The notes under the pieces: generated by a model
Seen by the model: the letters and a program-made list of their open reading frames with translations, nothing else
Database searches by the model: none
What the model was told of the DNA's origin: nothing
Program-made: the position numbers and the translations under genes
Assembly: GCA_030601745.1 (NCBI GenBank)
Contig: JAUWBI010000015.1
Location: 1-49,310 of the forward strand
Length of the DNA: 49,310 nt
Source: Phycisphaerae bacterium
GTDB taxonomy: Bacteria; Planctomycetota; Phycisphaerae; Sedimentisphaerales; Anaerobacaceae
Direction of reading: 5' to 3'
Shown: positions 16,408 to 25,847 of the stretch, in pieces
How positions within the stretch are numbered: position 1 is the stretch's first letter
Layout: each line of letters starts with the position of its first letter

Positions 16408-17763
16408 TCAATACGGAAGCAGCGTATCTTGAAATTCAAATCCTTCCACACGCTGATTGTCTTCTACGGCAAGTTCGCCCTCTGATGGAATCTCTTCTGC
16501 CATGCGACGTACCAGATTAAACACTGCTAAGACCAAGCCGGCACTAAAGAACATCAAGCGGTTGCCGTTAATGTCAAAGCTTTTCATCGCCTGCATAAAC
16601 AGGAATAAAAACAGCAAACCCGCTATGTGGACAATCTGAAATATCCCTATATCCAGTTCATACAGATAAACAAACCGCGAAGCCTGCCTCCATCGCCTGA
16701 AAATAAGCAACAAAAACGCACCCACAATAACTGCCCCAACTAACCCTTGTTCATACAGCGATTCCAGAATGATATTATGCGGATAGGCTCTTACATCCTG
16801 GCCTCCTCTGTCGATTGCAAATGCCCCGGTACCGTGCCCTAAAATCGGACGTTCCGGAAACCTCCTCACTGTCCAGATAAACATCTCCATTCTTGCGTAA
16901 GCCGCTTCCTTCATATGATAACCACTTTTCCACACAGTAGCTACTCGCGCGGTAACTATCTCCGGCAATTTAGTAAAGGACACTACTAAACTTACTACTA
17001 TTGCCCCGGCAACAAAAGGCAGCCAGGCTTTCGATACGCCCTTGCGGCAGATAAATATTGCCACCAACCACGTAAAGCCCAAACCAATAAGTGGTCCGCG
17101 CGACGCCGTGATAATTATTCCGACCATCATCAAGGCAATCAAAGCCAGGCTGGCAATTCTCAAACTCTTCGATGTGTGAGTCATAATTGCAAACATAAAA
17201 GCAACGACCGCCGCCGTACCGATTTGTGTCGCCGTCGTCAGCGGACCTGCCTCGAGAAATCCACCCCTGGTCTCAGCAGCCACTCGAAGTACCACTTCAT
17301 GAGGTGCTATAATCGTAACTATGGAAAGTAAAATACCCACAGCAAGGAGTATCCACATCATCAGCTTGACCTCTTTTACGCTGTGGGCAAAGACAACAGG
17401 TGCAAGAAACGCAATAAGCCCCAGTGTTGCAAACCGCGAGCTTTTTTCCAGACCGTAGTTTGGTGCCGATGTGTATGTCGTGGCAACAAGCAAAATGGTA
17501 GCTAAAAGCAAATATATGACCAATGGAATACTTAGAATATCCCTCATCCAGCCACCGCTTTTTACGAAGCTGTACGCCATAGCCACCAACACTAGAACCG
17601 CACAGAGCACTGTATAGTCAACAACTCTAAAAAAGCCAAACTCAAGCATAAGGATGCCCTTGATTAAGCCGGCCGTAAGGAACAAGGCCAGCCCTATCGG
17701 CGGGTATTTGAGGGTCGCAATAACAAGAATAATTACAGCAACTACAATCAATACTATTAGCAT
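16408..17763 (-). CDS. O-antigen polymerase/ligase (Wzy_C, WaaL/Wzy-type)
   Basis: A 451-residue membrane protein with about 11-12 hydrophobic segments. The Wzy_C signature lies in the large periplasmic loop: RPILGHGTGAFAIDRGG followed by YPHNIILESLYEQGLVGAVI (about 310-345), the H-N-x-x-L-E-x-x-x-x-x-G-x-x-G pattern. Wzy joins undecaprenyl-linked repeat units and WaaL transfers the polymer to lipid A core; sequence alone does not separate them, and with a Wzx flippase in the same locus Wzy is slightly favoured. It is the only such gene in the window. Preceded by a 147-bp gap without a gene that I can see. Confidence 0.85.
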   Translation of the reverse strand: MLIVLIVVAVIILVIATLKYPPIGLALFLTAGLIKGILMLEFGFFRVVDYTVLCAVLVLVAMAYSFVKSGGWMRDILSIPLVIYLLLATILLVATTYTSAPNYGLEKSSRFATLGLIAFLAPVVFAHSVKEVKLMMWILLAVGILLSIVTIIAPHEVVLRVAAETRGGFLEAGPLTTATQIGTAAVVAFMFAIMTHTSKSLRIASLALIALMMVGIIITASRGPLIGLGFTWLVAIFICRKGVSKAWLPFVAGAIVVSLVVSFTKLPEIVTARVATVWKSGYHMKEAAYARMEMFIWTVRRFPERPILGHGTGAFAIDRGGQDVRAYPHNIILESLYEQGLVGAVIVGAFLLLIFRRWRQASRFVYLYELDIGIFQIVHIAGLLFLFLFMQAMKSFDINGNRLMFFSAGLVLAVFNLVRRMAEEIPSEGELAVEDNQRVEGFEFQDTLLPY

Positions 17764-17910
17764 TGTTCAAATTTCCTTATAGAGCATTGGCTTTTGAGCC
17801 ATTTCTTTCACTATCTACTGGCCAGGCAATTTGGTTTCAGACTTGTACTGCCTTCTAACTTTGAGAATCCAGGCTGCTGCTGTTGACTGCGTACCTGAAG
17901 GCACAATTTC

Positions 17911-18753
17911 CTAACGTCGCTGTTTCTTCCGTGAATAAAGGCCTTCAATTAGATCAATTTCCATATCCAGGCGATCATCCCACGACTGAAGATGTTCTTC
18001 GGCAAACTTTCTGGCGCCGCGGGTAAGACGTTTACGTTTATCAGGATCTTTTGCCAAGGTAATCACTGTTCGCGCAATCGTTTCCGGCTCGGCATCCGGC
18101 ATCAAACATCCGTTTTCATCGTCCACAATAACGTCCCGAGTGGTTCCCACATCCCATGTTACAATCACCCGGCCACATACCATCGCCTCGAGCAGTGAAC
18201 TGCCAAGACAGGATAGGTCGTTTGTTTGCAGGAACACATCAGCAATCCCCAACATATCACGAACCCTGTTATGTTTAATCATCCCTGTAAACCGGGTATG
18301 TCCTTCCAGGCCTAATTCTTGTACCAGCTTTTCGATCTCCTGGCACTTGGGGCCGTCACCAACGATGACCAATCTCGCGGTCGGAATTTCTTTTAGGATA
18401 AGCGGCATGGCACGGATAACCCTGTCCTGTCGCTTCCATCCATCCAGACGGCTCAGGCACATTAGCACGAAATGCTCTTTCGACAGCCCTAAGCACGCTC
18501 TCAAGGCCAGGGAACTCTTCCCGTTTGGAAGCCTTTCCTTGTCAACCCCGTTAAGCCACATCCGAAATTTACTTTCCGAAATTCGCAGAAGTTTGGCAAC
18601 CTTGTCACCCTGGGTGCCATCGTTAGTAACGATAAGCATGTCAGCGGGCCAGAGCCATCGTAGAAAATCAGAGACCATATTGATTTTGTATCTCAACCTT
18701 GTACTATTGAGCCAAAACGCATAAGCCCATGTGCCGAAGATATCGATGGATAT
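17911..18753 (-). pseudogene. GT4 glycosyltransferase missing its N-terminal domain
   Basis: An open frame runs from just after a TAA at 18756-18754 down to 17911, but has no ATG until codon 26. Its translation matches the C-terminal 60% of the neighbouring enzyme at 18836-20125: IFGTWAYAFWL parallels CYGTFLYDAWF, and DMLIVTNDGTQGDKVAK parallels DLLIMTNDGTQGDKAAK, after which the donor-binding domain (MCLSRLDGWKRQDRV, VIVGDGPKCQEI) is intact. About 165 residues of acceptor domain are missing. A TTG start at 18696 could give a 261-residue product, but half a GT-B fold should be inactive. A tandem duplicate that lost its 5' part is the likely origin. Confidence 0.75.
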
Positions 18754-18835
18754 TTAAATGTCACTAAAACCAAGGCTAATATAATTAATATTAACATTAT
18801 TCAACTAATCTCCAAAATATAAAAATAATTACACT

Positions 18836-20125
18836 TTATTGTTCTTTATATAATTTTTGTAATTTTTCAAATTCCATATTCATTCTTTCGTCCCATGTGT
18901 AAAATTGGTGCATAGCTTGTTCATATGCATTTCTTTTCAATCTTTCCATTCTCTCAGGCGAGTTAAATAGTCCAATAATAGCTTTAGCAAAATCTTCTGC
19001 TTCACTTTCCTCTTTTTTTAACACTACCGCATTTACATCATCAGTTACAATCTCCGCAGTAGAACCCACATCCCTAGTAACTACACAACAACCGGCTGTT
19101 AATGCCTCAATTAAAGTATTGCACATATTAGTGAGATCGTTAGGCATAATAAAAATATCTGTAGTGTTTAGATAATATTTTACCTGTTTATGAGTTATTG
19201 ATCCCATAAATATGACAGTATTTTCCAATTTAAGTTTTTTAACTTGCTCCTCTAATTCGCCTCGCAATTCACCACTCCCTACAATTACCAATTTAATATC
19301 TGGGAATTTTCTCTGTATATCAGGTATGGCATTTATAATCCTGCCAATTCTTTTCCAATATGTCAGTCTTCCCAAAGTCATAATCATATGATCGTTTTCA
19401 GAAATACCTATCTCTTTTCTAACAATAGAAGAATCAAATCCATCTATTTTTAGATCCTTATTAACTCCATTTATGGGAAACCAGAATTTGTCCATATTGA
19501 ACCCCGCCCATTTAGCAGCTTTATCTCCTTGAGTCCCGTCATTGGTCATAATCAAAAGATCAAACGGCAACTTAAATAACATTAACGGCCCTAATATCTT
19601 AATTCTTGTAAGCCAATCTTTTTTTGCAAACCAAGCATCATAGAGAAAAGTACCATAACAGCGTAAAACTACCTTTGCTTTACAAAAATGTGCCCAAATC
19701 AGGGCAAGTAAAGCAAAAGTACTTCGCATGGCATAGATAATATCAGGTTTGACTTTGGATTTTTTAAGTCGGCATATCATCTTGAGTTGAGAAATAATCC
19801 AAAAAATCTTAAACCACCCATAAAGCTGCCTGTCAGTAAGCCATCTTGTAAATTTCGGAAAAGCTGGAGTAATCCAATGGAATTTAACTCCACCTAATTC
19901 TTCGGTTTCATTAGGCCTACCTTCTTCACATCTGGTTTCAATAAAAACGTGTACATCCCAGCCATGCTCCAGGCAAGTTGTCCAACTTCTTACTATGGAA
20001 GGAACTCCACCATGAGCTTTACCTTCTCGTATATTTTTATCAACATTCGTCCACCTTGATGTGAGAAATACAATAGTCGGCTTTGAATTATTGGGCATGG
20101 CAGTGTATGTTTTATTTTGATGCAT
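18836..20125 (-). CDS. GT4 glycosyltransferase
   Basis: About 429 residues. The N-terminal domain begins TIVFLTSRWTNVDKNIREG; DLLIMTNDGTQGDKAAKW sits at the domain hinge; the C-terminal domain has MTLGRLTYWKRIGRI, LVIVGSGELRGEL and MPNDLTNMCNTLIEALTAG, with a C-N-T-L-I-E-A version of the E-x(7)-E loop. Start set at ATG 20125, one base after the stop of the methyltransferase and behind an AAGAAG site, rather than the frame opening at 20164 inside that gene. The DNA is much richer in A+T than the rest of the locus, as is the methyltransferase next to it. Paralogous to the truncated gene at 17911. Confidence 0.85.
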   Translation of the reverse strand: MHQNKTYTAMPNNSKPTIVFLTSRWTNVDKNIREGKAHGGVPSIVRSWTTCLEHGWDVHVFIETRCEEGRPNETEELGGVKFHWITPAFPKFTRWLTDRQLYGWFKIFWIISQLKMICRLKKSKVKPDIIYAMRSTFALLALIWAHFCKAKVVLRCYGTFLYDAWFAKKDWLTRIKILGPLMLFKLPFDLLIMTNDGTQGDKAAKWAGFNMDKFWFPINGVNKDLKIDGFDSSIVRKEIGISENDHMIMTLGRLTYWKRIGRIINAIPDIQRKFPDIKLVIVGSGELRGELEEQVKKLKLENTVIFMGSITHKQVKYYLNTTDIFIMPNDLTNMCNTLIEALTAGCCVVTRDVGSTAEIVTDDVNAVVLKKEESEAEDFAKAIIGLFNSPERMERLKRNAYEQAMHQFYTWDERMNMEFEKLQKLYKEQ

Positions 20126-20126
20126 A

Positions 20127-20939
20127 TTATTTCTTCTTATCAGTCTTTTTCTGATACAAAGCAAATATCCAACGGGGAGATTTGGGGCTTAATTTGCAAT
20201 GTATATAATCAAGGGTATATAATAAAAAATTCTTGGGTTCCTTAAAAATATATTTTATGCTTTTCTCCGGTTTACTACCCAAAACAACATATTTGCAAAT
20301 CGGGCAGGTAGTGCTTGGTGTAAGTTTGCTAAAAAAAAGTCGGTGTATTTTTAAAATTCTGGCTAAAATGCTATTATTGTCCGGTGTTAAAGGCCCAAAC
20401 AACGTGGAGCGAATAGTATAAAAATTATACTTTTCAAACAACGATTCCATTTCTGACCTCTTAAATGAACGTAAATGAGTCCAGGGAACACATACAGATT
20501 TGCATTTGGGGCACTCAAACCTTACTAATTTTAATTTTTCATCATTTGGAACTGTTATTATAATATAATTTCTTGAAACTCTTGATATTTCTGCCAGTCC
20601 TCTACTATAAATTCTCTCATCAAGATGTTCTAATATTTCACTTGCGATAACCATATCAAAGGAATTATCTTCAAGTGGTAAATTTTCAACACTTCCTAAG
20701 ATACATTTCAATCCCATTGAATTCATTTTATCGACACCAACTTTTGATATCTCAACCCCCGTAACTTCGAACTTTTCAGAATATATTTTGCTTGTCAGCC
20801 CATTCCCACAACCTACATCAAGTATAGTTTTCACATCGCCCGGGATATTATCGCAAATGAACATGGCGCGTTCTTTATCAACTTCATATAGTTGTTCAGT
20901 CGATTCATAAATTTTGTCAAAATGAGATGAAACATCCAT
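20127..20939 (-). CDS. Class I SAM methyltransferase with C-terminal Cys pairs
   Basis: A 270-residue Methyltransf_11-type enzyme: ILDVGCGNGLTSKIYSEKF (motif I, about 38-56), VTGVEIS (acidic loop), and MVIASEILEHLDER (motif IV/post-I). The C-terminal third has CPKCKSVCVPW and CPICKYVVLG, four Cys pairs' worth of ligands that could bind zinc. It likely methylates a sugar or lipid-linked intermediate, as its tight linkage to the following glycosyltransferase suggests. Very A+T-rich together with that gene. Confidence 0.82.
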   Translation of the reverse strand: MDVSSHFDKIYESTEQLYEVDKERAMFICDNIPGDVKTILDVGCGNGLTSKIYSEKFEVTGVEISKVGVDKMNSMGLKCILGSVENLPLEDNSFDMVIASEILEHLDERIYSRGLAEISRVSRNYIIITVPNDEKLKLVRFECPKCKSVCVPWTHLRSFKRSEMESLFEKYNFYTIRSTLFGPLTPDNNSILARILKIHRLFFSKLTPSTTCPICKYVVLGSKPEKSIKYIFKEPKNFLLYTLDYIHCKLSPKSPRWIFALYQKKTDKKK

Positions 20940-20972
20940 AAAATTTCACACTAACTGAAAATTAAAAAACTA

Positions 20973-22060
20973 TTATGTGATATGCAATACTATTCTTTCT
21001 GCCGCCTTGCCGTCCCAAAACTTCGGGACACAGCCGCCACTATTTTTGCCCGAGTTCCTTATTTCGCGATAACCCTTGACAATTCCCTCAGTTGTGATTT
21101 CAGCCAGCTGATTTGTGCCCTCGGTAATCGTAACCGGTCGTTCCGTATTCTTCCGCAGTGTCATGCACGGCACACCAAGTATCGTCGTCTCTTCCTGTAT
21201 ACCCCCGGAATCCGTCAGTACAAGCGCTGCGTTACTCATCGGGCACAAAAAGTCCAGATATCCTGTCGGCTCAAGCAACAACAGGTTGTCCATTCTTTTA
21301 ACTCGACTCTCAAGCTCGCTACCTTTAATGTTATCCCTCGTCCGTGGATGAATCGGAAAAACTAGCTTCATCTCCTTCTCAATCTCCTCAAATGCCGCAA
21401 TAATCTCGCCGAGTTTTGCCATATCGTCAACATTGCTTGGCCGATGGAGAGTAACTACACAATATTCTTTCGGCGAAAGCCCCAGACGCTCCAGCACATC
21501 AGAGCTCTGTGCCTTTTCACGGTTTGCTAAAAGAGTGTCTATCATTACGTTGCCAACAAAATGTATCTTTCTTGAATCAATACCTTCTCTTAGCAGATTA
21601 TCGACTCCCGATTGTTCCGTAACAAATAAAAGGTCGCTTATAGCGTCGGTTAGCACACGGTTGATTTCTTCCGGCATAGTTCGGTCAAAGCTTCTAAGAC
21701 CAGCTTCACACCCAGTTTCACTGCTACCAAGCCGCAGGCGATTGTACTATTAACATCACCAACCACTAATACATAATCTGGCTTAAAATCAAGAACTACT
21801 GGTTCAAATCGCTTCATTATCTCCGCCGTTTGAAAAGCATGGCTGCCCGAACCTACCTCCAGATTAATATCAGGCTTCGGAATACCTATCTCATCAAAGA
21901 ACAGCTTGCTCATATTCTCATCGTAATGTTGTCCTGTGTGGACAATCTTTTCAACAATTGGATGGCCAGTGGACTTTTTATTATGCTCAGCAATTGCCCT
22001 ACTCATCGCCGCCGCCTTTATAAACTGTGGCCGAGCACCAACAATGGAAATAATAAACAT
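20973..22060 (-). pseudogene. wecB: UDP-GlcNAc 2-epimerase, frameshifted by a short deletion
   Basis: Two frames together make one WecB-family protein. The first (22060 to about 21704) covers MFIISIVGARPQFIKAA, HTGQHYDENMS and VVGDVNSTIACGL up to VKLGV. The second (about 21705 to 20973) resumes at GLRSFDRTMPEEINRVL and runs through VTLHRPSNVD and TDSGGIQEE to the end. Between LGV and EAGLRS the family needs K-V-A-H-V; those codons are absent and the frame is off by one, consistent with a loss of about 16 bases rather than a single-base read error. The lost segment borders active-site acidic residues. Its position downstream of WbpB/D/E-like genes suggests it was the WbpI-type epimerase of that pathway. 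Confidence 0.82.
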
Positions 22061-22082
22061 ATCAGGGTCTCAGCATCACTAT

Positions 22083-23615
22083 TTAAAATTGGCTTGTCTT
22101 GTACCAAATTTTACCAAGCAACATATTTCGACTGGCAGGGTCTAATCCAAATAGAAGGGCCAGAATTCCAAAAATGAGCAAGGCCATACCACACTCAGCG
22201 GCAAAAATCCCAATATTTACCGCAGGCCATATCGCTCGCATAAAGAGAATACACAGCAGCACCATCAAGCTAATTCCTAATGGCGCCGGCAACGCTAACA
22301 TCAATAGTTTTTTGATTTTAACTTTACAGGATTTAGAGGCAAAATAAGGAATAAATAAACCACCAATTATAGCTATTGGTATCGCAAAGCCGGCTGTTAA
22401 ACCCAAGATGCCCCAGATTTTTGCCATTATTATAGCTAAAAGAACACCCCCAATTGCGTAAAACAACATCATTATAGTTACGAGCCTAAGTTTACGTATA
22501 CCCATTAGAATCGCTTGCGGGCCCACGAATGTCCAGAAAGCAACCCATCCCAAGGTAGTTATAACCAACACGTAGTAACTGACCGAGTAACCCGGCCCTA
22601 CCCAGAAGTTTATCAGGTCCCGCCCGAACACAATCAAAGCAGCGGCTCCACTTAAACTCAAAAGAGCACAAAATCGCGTGCTGCGTATTAAAACAGCTCT
22701 TAGTTCCTCCCACTTTTCCGAGCCGTAAAGGGAGCTGGCCACAGGAACAAAGACTTGCCCGGCACCTTTAACCAGGCCGCCTATAGCAACCACAACCCTG
22801 TTACCGACATACCAGAACGTTGCTGCCTCTGGACTTATTAGCAGAACCGCCAGTATCGGCGCGCTGTCACGACCAATTACTACACAGATGGTCCAAACAA
22901 ACGAATGCCCACCATAAGAAAAGATTTGTCTCAAAGCGTCCTTGTTAATCGTTGAAGGCCGGAACCGTAGCTCTGGCTTAATCCACCATAACGCTGTCTT
23001 GCAAAGCAAAAAACGCGTACAAACCCCTGCAAAAAAGGCAACACCAAGATACGCAAGCGACGGCTCAAATAAATTGAATAATATCACAACCGTAACGGCC
23101 CGCACAATTAAGCCGAAAATCTCAATCAAATTGCGGATGTAGTATCGTTGTAAGCCATAAAGAGCTCCTTGAATGGGCATATTCATTATGAACAAAAACA
23201 TACTGGCAGCTATCCAGCGAAGCGCAATACCGCACTGCTGCGCAGCTTCCTCCGGCACCTTAGAAAACACCGCAGCAAAGATGAATGAAAAATAAAAACA
23301 CAGCAGCGTTGCTATCACCGCACCGATGCCGTAGATAATGTAGGATGAGCTGAATACTGAGACCAGGTTGTCTTGTTCTTGCCTCGCTGAGAACCGGGCA
23401 ACATAATGCTGCACCGTCACCGACATACCAGCACTGAGAATGGATAGATACCCAATGATAGAGATAATAGTTGTCCAGCCGCCATAGTGCTCGGGACCTA
23501 CTTTGCCCACTACATAAGCAATTAGAAAGAAATTCACCACTATAGCGGCTATGTGAGTACACCATTGCGATGCGATGTTCACGCCGGTTCTTTCTGCGGT
23601 AACCTGACCTGACAT
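22083..23615 (-). CDS. Polysaccharide flippase (Wzx/MATE-like)
   Basis: A 510-residue integral membrane protein with about 12-14 hydrophobic helices of the MOP superfamily. The N-terminus NIASQWCTHIAAIVVNFFLIAYV and VGPEHYGGWTTIISIIGYL match the first two helices of Polysacc_synt proteins. It would flip undecaprenyl-diphosphate-linked repeat units across the inner membrane before polymerisation. ATG at 23615 is the first Met after the upstream gap. It belongs with the Wzy/WaaL-type gene at 16408 in a Wzx/Wzy-dependent assembly route. Confidence 0.85.
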   Translation of the reverse strand: MSGQVTAERTGVNIASQWCTHIAAIVVNFFLIAYVVGKVGPEHYGGWTTIISIIGYLSILSAGMSVTVQHYVARFSARQEQDNLVSVFSSSYIIYGIGAVIATLLCFYFSFIFAAVFSKVPEEAAQQCGIALRWIAASMFLFIMNMPIQGALYGLQRYYIRNLIEIFGLIVRAVTVVILFNLFEPSLAYLGVAFFAGVCTRFLLCKTALWWIKPELRFRPSTINKDALRQIFSYGGHSFVWTICVVIGRDSAPILAVLLISPEAATFWYVGNRVVVAIGGLVKGAGQVFVPVASSLYGSEKWEELRAVLIRSTRFCALLSLSGAAALIVFGRDLINFWVGPGYSVSYYVLVITTLGWVAFWTFVGPQAILMGIRKLRLVTIMMLFYAIGGVLLAIIMAKIWGILGLTAGFAIPIAIIGGLFIPYFASKSCKVKIKKLLMLALPAPLGISLMVLLCILFMRAIWPAVNIGIFAAECGMALLIFGILALLFGLDPASRNMLLGKIWYKTSQF

Positions 23616-23710
23616 ATTCTGTTTATCACCACCTTAATTTCTGATTCTCGTGTTCAATTTCCGAAAAATACCAGAGCAATATATCAAATCTGTCATTTAC
23701 AAGATTTTAC

Positions 23711-23739
23711 TTGACATTGAACTTTTAATATTGTATAAT
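23711..23739 (+). promoter_or_regulatory. Perfect consensus sigma-70 promoter, plus strand
   Basis: TTGACA (23711-23716), 17-base spacer, TATAAT (23734-23739). It points to the plus strand, against all surrounding genes. About 50 bp downstream AAGGAC precedes an ATG at 23792 that opens a 30-codon frame (MHETEFRRQDRRHHRHKV, then a hydrophobic end) finishing in a dispersed repeat. Confidence 0.55.
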
Positions 23740-23844
23740 ATATATCTAACTTATAGGCTGAAATCACAATATTAATAAGGACAGAAGACGAAATGCACGA
23801 GACAGAATTCAGAAGACAGGACAGAAGGCACCACAGACACAAAG

Positions 23845-24045
23845 TTTTGAGATTCCTTTGTGCCTTAGTGCCTTTGTGGCTATGAGTCAATTATGCAAAA
23901 CAAACCCAATTTGCTGGATGCTCAAATGAACATAAGCTCACTCTTAACAAAGTATTATGAAAATGTACCACTTCGCAGACGCGGGGAAAACAAACCCAAT
24001 CAAACCCAATTTAAGCCCTATCTGTTTCATTTTGTGTGGCCATTT
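23845..24045. repeat. Dispersed-repeat block in the 436-bp gap 23616-24051
   Basis: 23849-23885 reads CCTTTGTGCCTTAGTGCC then TTTGTGGCTATG, a repeat type seen again in variant form at 30970-31000 (TTTGTGTCTTGGTGTCTTCG) and 34228-34246. From 23893 the plus strand translates to MQNKPNLLDAQMNISSLL and later GENKPNQTQFKP, with AAACAAACCCAATT repeated internally at about 23898 and 23985. I associate this NKPN...DAQMN...NKPNQTQF translation with planctomycete metagenome repeats (memory, not a search). I do not regard it as a gene. Confidence 0.5.
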
Positions 24046-24051
24046 AGCCAT

Positions 24052-25152
24052 CTATCTTACGAACTCCTCTATCTTGCTCGCAACATACTGAAGCTGCTCA
24101 TCCGTCAACTCCGGATAAACCGGGATAGCCAGCACCTCTTTCGCTGCCTTTTCAGACTCAGGAAAATCCCCCTCTTTATACCCCAGATAACTGAAACACT
24201 CCTGCAGGTGTAACGGCACCGGATAATATATCGCACAGCCGATATTCTTCTCGCTCAAATACGCCGCAACCTCGTCCCGCCTCGGAACGCGAATCACATA
24301 CTGGTTATAGATAGTTACGCAATCGGGATTGATATAGGGCGTTTTTATAACCGTCCCCGCAAATCTTTTATCGTAATAGGCCGCATTGTGCCTGCGTCCC
24401 TGCGACCACTCGTTCAGATGCGGCAGCTTGACCAAAAGTGCCGCCGCCTGTACTGCATCGAGACGGAAATTGCCGCCAATATATTTATGATAATATTTCG
24501 GCTTGCTGCCGTGATTCCGCATAACAAAAAGACGTTCATAAAGCTGCTCATCATTGGTAACAATCATACCGCCGTCACCGATGCCGCCCAGGTTCTTGCT
24601 CGGAAAGAAACTAAAACACCCAGCCGTCCCGATACTCCCTGCCTTCCTGCCCTTGTATGTACTCGTAATCGACTGCGCCGCATCCTCAATAACCGCAAGA
24701 TTATATTTATTCGCAATTTCCATAATCGGGTCCATATCAGACATCTGGCCGAATAAATGAACCGGCATAATCACCTTCGTCTTTTCCGTAATCGCCGACT
24801 CAAAAAGTGCCGGGTCGATATTGAAAGTCTTAGGGTCGATATCCACGAATACCGGCCTTGCACCGGCGCGGGCAATACAACCCACCGTAGCAAAAAACGT
24901 GAACGGCGTCGTAATAACCTCGTCACCGACGCCGATATCCAGGCTCATCAGACTGTTCAAAATCGCATCCGTACCGCTGGAAACACCGACCGCGAACCTG
25001 CTGTCACTTATCGCCGCTATTTTCTCTTCCAGCTCGGCCACTTTCGGACCGCCGATGCAGCGCTGAGATTCAAGGACTTCTGAAACGGCTGCTAAAACCT
25101 CATCTTTTATCGTCGCGTACTGTGCTTTCAAATCCAATAGAGGCACCTGCAT
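24052..25152 (-). CDS. DegT/DnrJ/EryC1 aminotransferase (WbpE/WlbC-like)
   Basis: A 366-residue PLP-dependent sugar aminotransferase. GVSSGTDAILNSLMSLDIG is the cofactor-phosphate region, VIEDAAQSITSTYKG contains the Asp that contacts the pyridine nitrogen, and CFSFFPSKNLGGIGDGGM carries the Schiff-base Lys (about residue 185). Next to a WbpD-like acetyltransferase and a WbpB-like dehydrogenase it most probably transaminates the 3-keto form of UDP-GlcNAcA using glutamate, giving UDP-GlcNAc(3NH2)A. Start MQVPLLDLKAQY is the normal N-terminus of this clade. Confidence 0.9.
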   Translation of the reverse strand: MQVPLLDLKAQYATIKDEVLAAVSEVLESQRCIGGPKVAELEEKIAAISDSRFAVGVSSGTDAILNSLMSLDIGVGDEVITTPFTFFATVGCIARAGARPVFVDIDPKTFNIDPALFESAITEKTKVIMPVHLFGQMSDMDPIMEIANKYNLAVIEDAAQSITSTYKGRKAGSIGTAGCFSFFPSKNLGGIGDGGMIVTNDEQLYERLFVMRNHGSKPKYYHKYIGGNFRLDAVQAAALLVKLPHLNEWSQGRRHNAAYYDKRFAGTVIKTPYINPDCVTIYNQYVIRVPRRDEVAAYLSEKNIGCAIYYPVPLHLQECFSYLGYKEGDFPESEKAAKEVLAIPVYPELTDEQLQYVASKIEEFVR

Positions 25153-25184
25153 ATTATTCTCCTGATTTGTGGAAAGAGGATTGT

Positions 25185-25847
25185 TTATTTTCTCTTAAGG
25201 TCATCGTAAGAGACTGTGCCGATGGCTTTATCCGGCGGCAGCGGTGCATCTTCATCCAAATCCAGACACCTCACAACCCCCGGCTCAACTTCTCTATAAC
25301 GATACCCGCTCTCCGGACAAACCATAATACCCTCAGCATCCGGCTCCGGCAGCGGAATACCGTGTCGGCTTACCCAGCCGGCCCGCTTCGCCGGAATACC
25401 CTTCATCAGAGCATAGTCCGGAACATCCCCCGTCACCACCGCACCGGCGGCAGCAAACGAATACCGACCAACTTCAATCCCGCAGACAACAGTCGCGTTC
25501 GCTCCAACAGTTGCACCACGGCGAAAGACCGTCTTCTCGTAAAGATTATGACGCACAATCTGCGACCGAGGATTTGTAACATTCGTCAAAACACAGCTCG
25601 GCCCAAGAAAAACGTCATCCTCGATAATCGTACCCGTGTAAATCGAAACATTATTTTGGACCTTGACGTTGTTGCCGATAACCACACCGCCGGCAACATT
25701 TACATTCTGGCCGAATATGCAGTTCTCCCCAATCTTGGCGCCCTTCATTATGTGCGAAAAATGCCATATCTTCGTCCCCTTGCCGATTTCGCACGGCTCG
25801 TCAACATACGCCGACTCATGCACAAAATAATTCTTCTTCCGCTTCAT
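25185..25847 (-). CDS. Hexapeptide N-acetyltransferase (WbpD/WlbB-like)
   Basis: A 220-residue left-handed beta-helix enzyme. The N-terminus FVHESAYVDEPCEIGKGTKIW and HIMKGAKIGENCIFGQNV are typical of WbpD, which acetylates the 3-amino group of UDP-GlcNAc(3NH2)A with acetyl-CoA. Compared with WbpD it has an extra C-terminal segment (from about 160: GWVSRHGIPLPEPDAEG, then MVCPESGYRYREVEPG) with a single Cys pair pattern, which also occurs in annotated long forms. Start overlaps the end of the upstream dehydrogenase by one base. Confidence 0.88.
   Translation of the reverse strand: MKRKKNYFVHESAYVDEPCEIGKGTKIWHFSHIMKGAKIGENCIFGQNVNVAGGVVIGNNVKVQNNVSIYTGTIIEDDVFLGPSCVLTNVTNPRSQIVRHNLYEKTVFRRGATVGANATVVCGIEVGRYSFAAAGAVVTGDVPDYALMKGIPAKRAGWVSRHGIPLPEPDAEGIMVCPESGYRYREVEPGVVRCLDLDEDAPLPPDKAIGTVSYDDLKRK

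Noticed and set aside
23893-24213. 106-codon ORF beginning MQNKPNLLDAQMN
   Set aside because: Translation of a dispersed repeat running into antisense of the aminotransferase; no ribosome-binding site.
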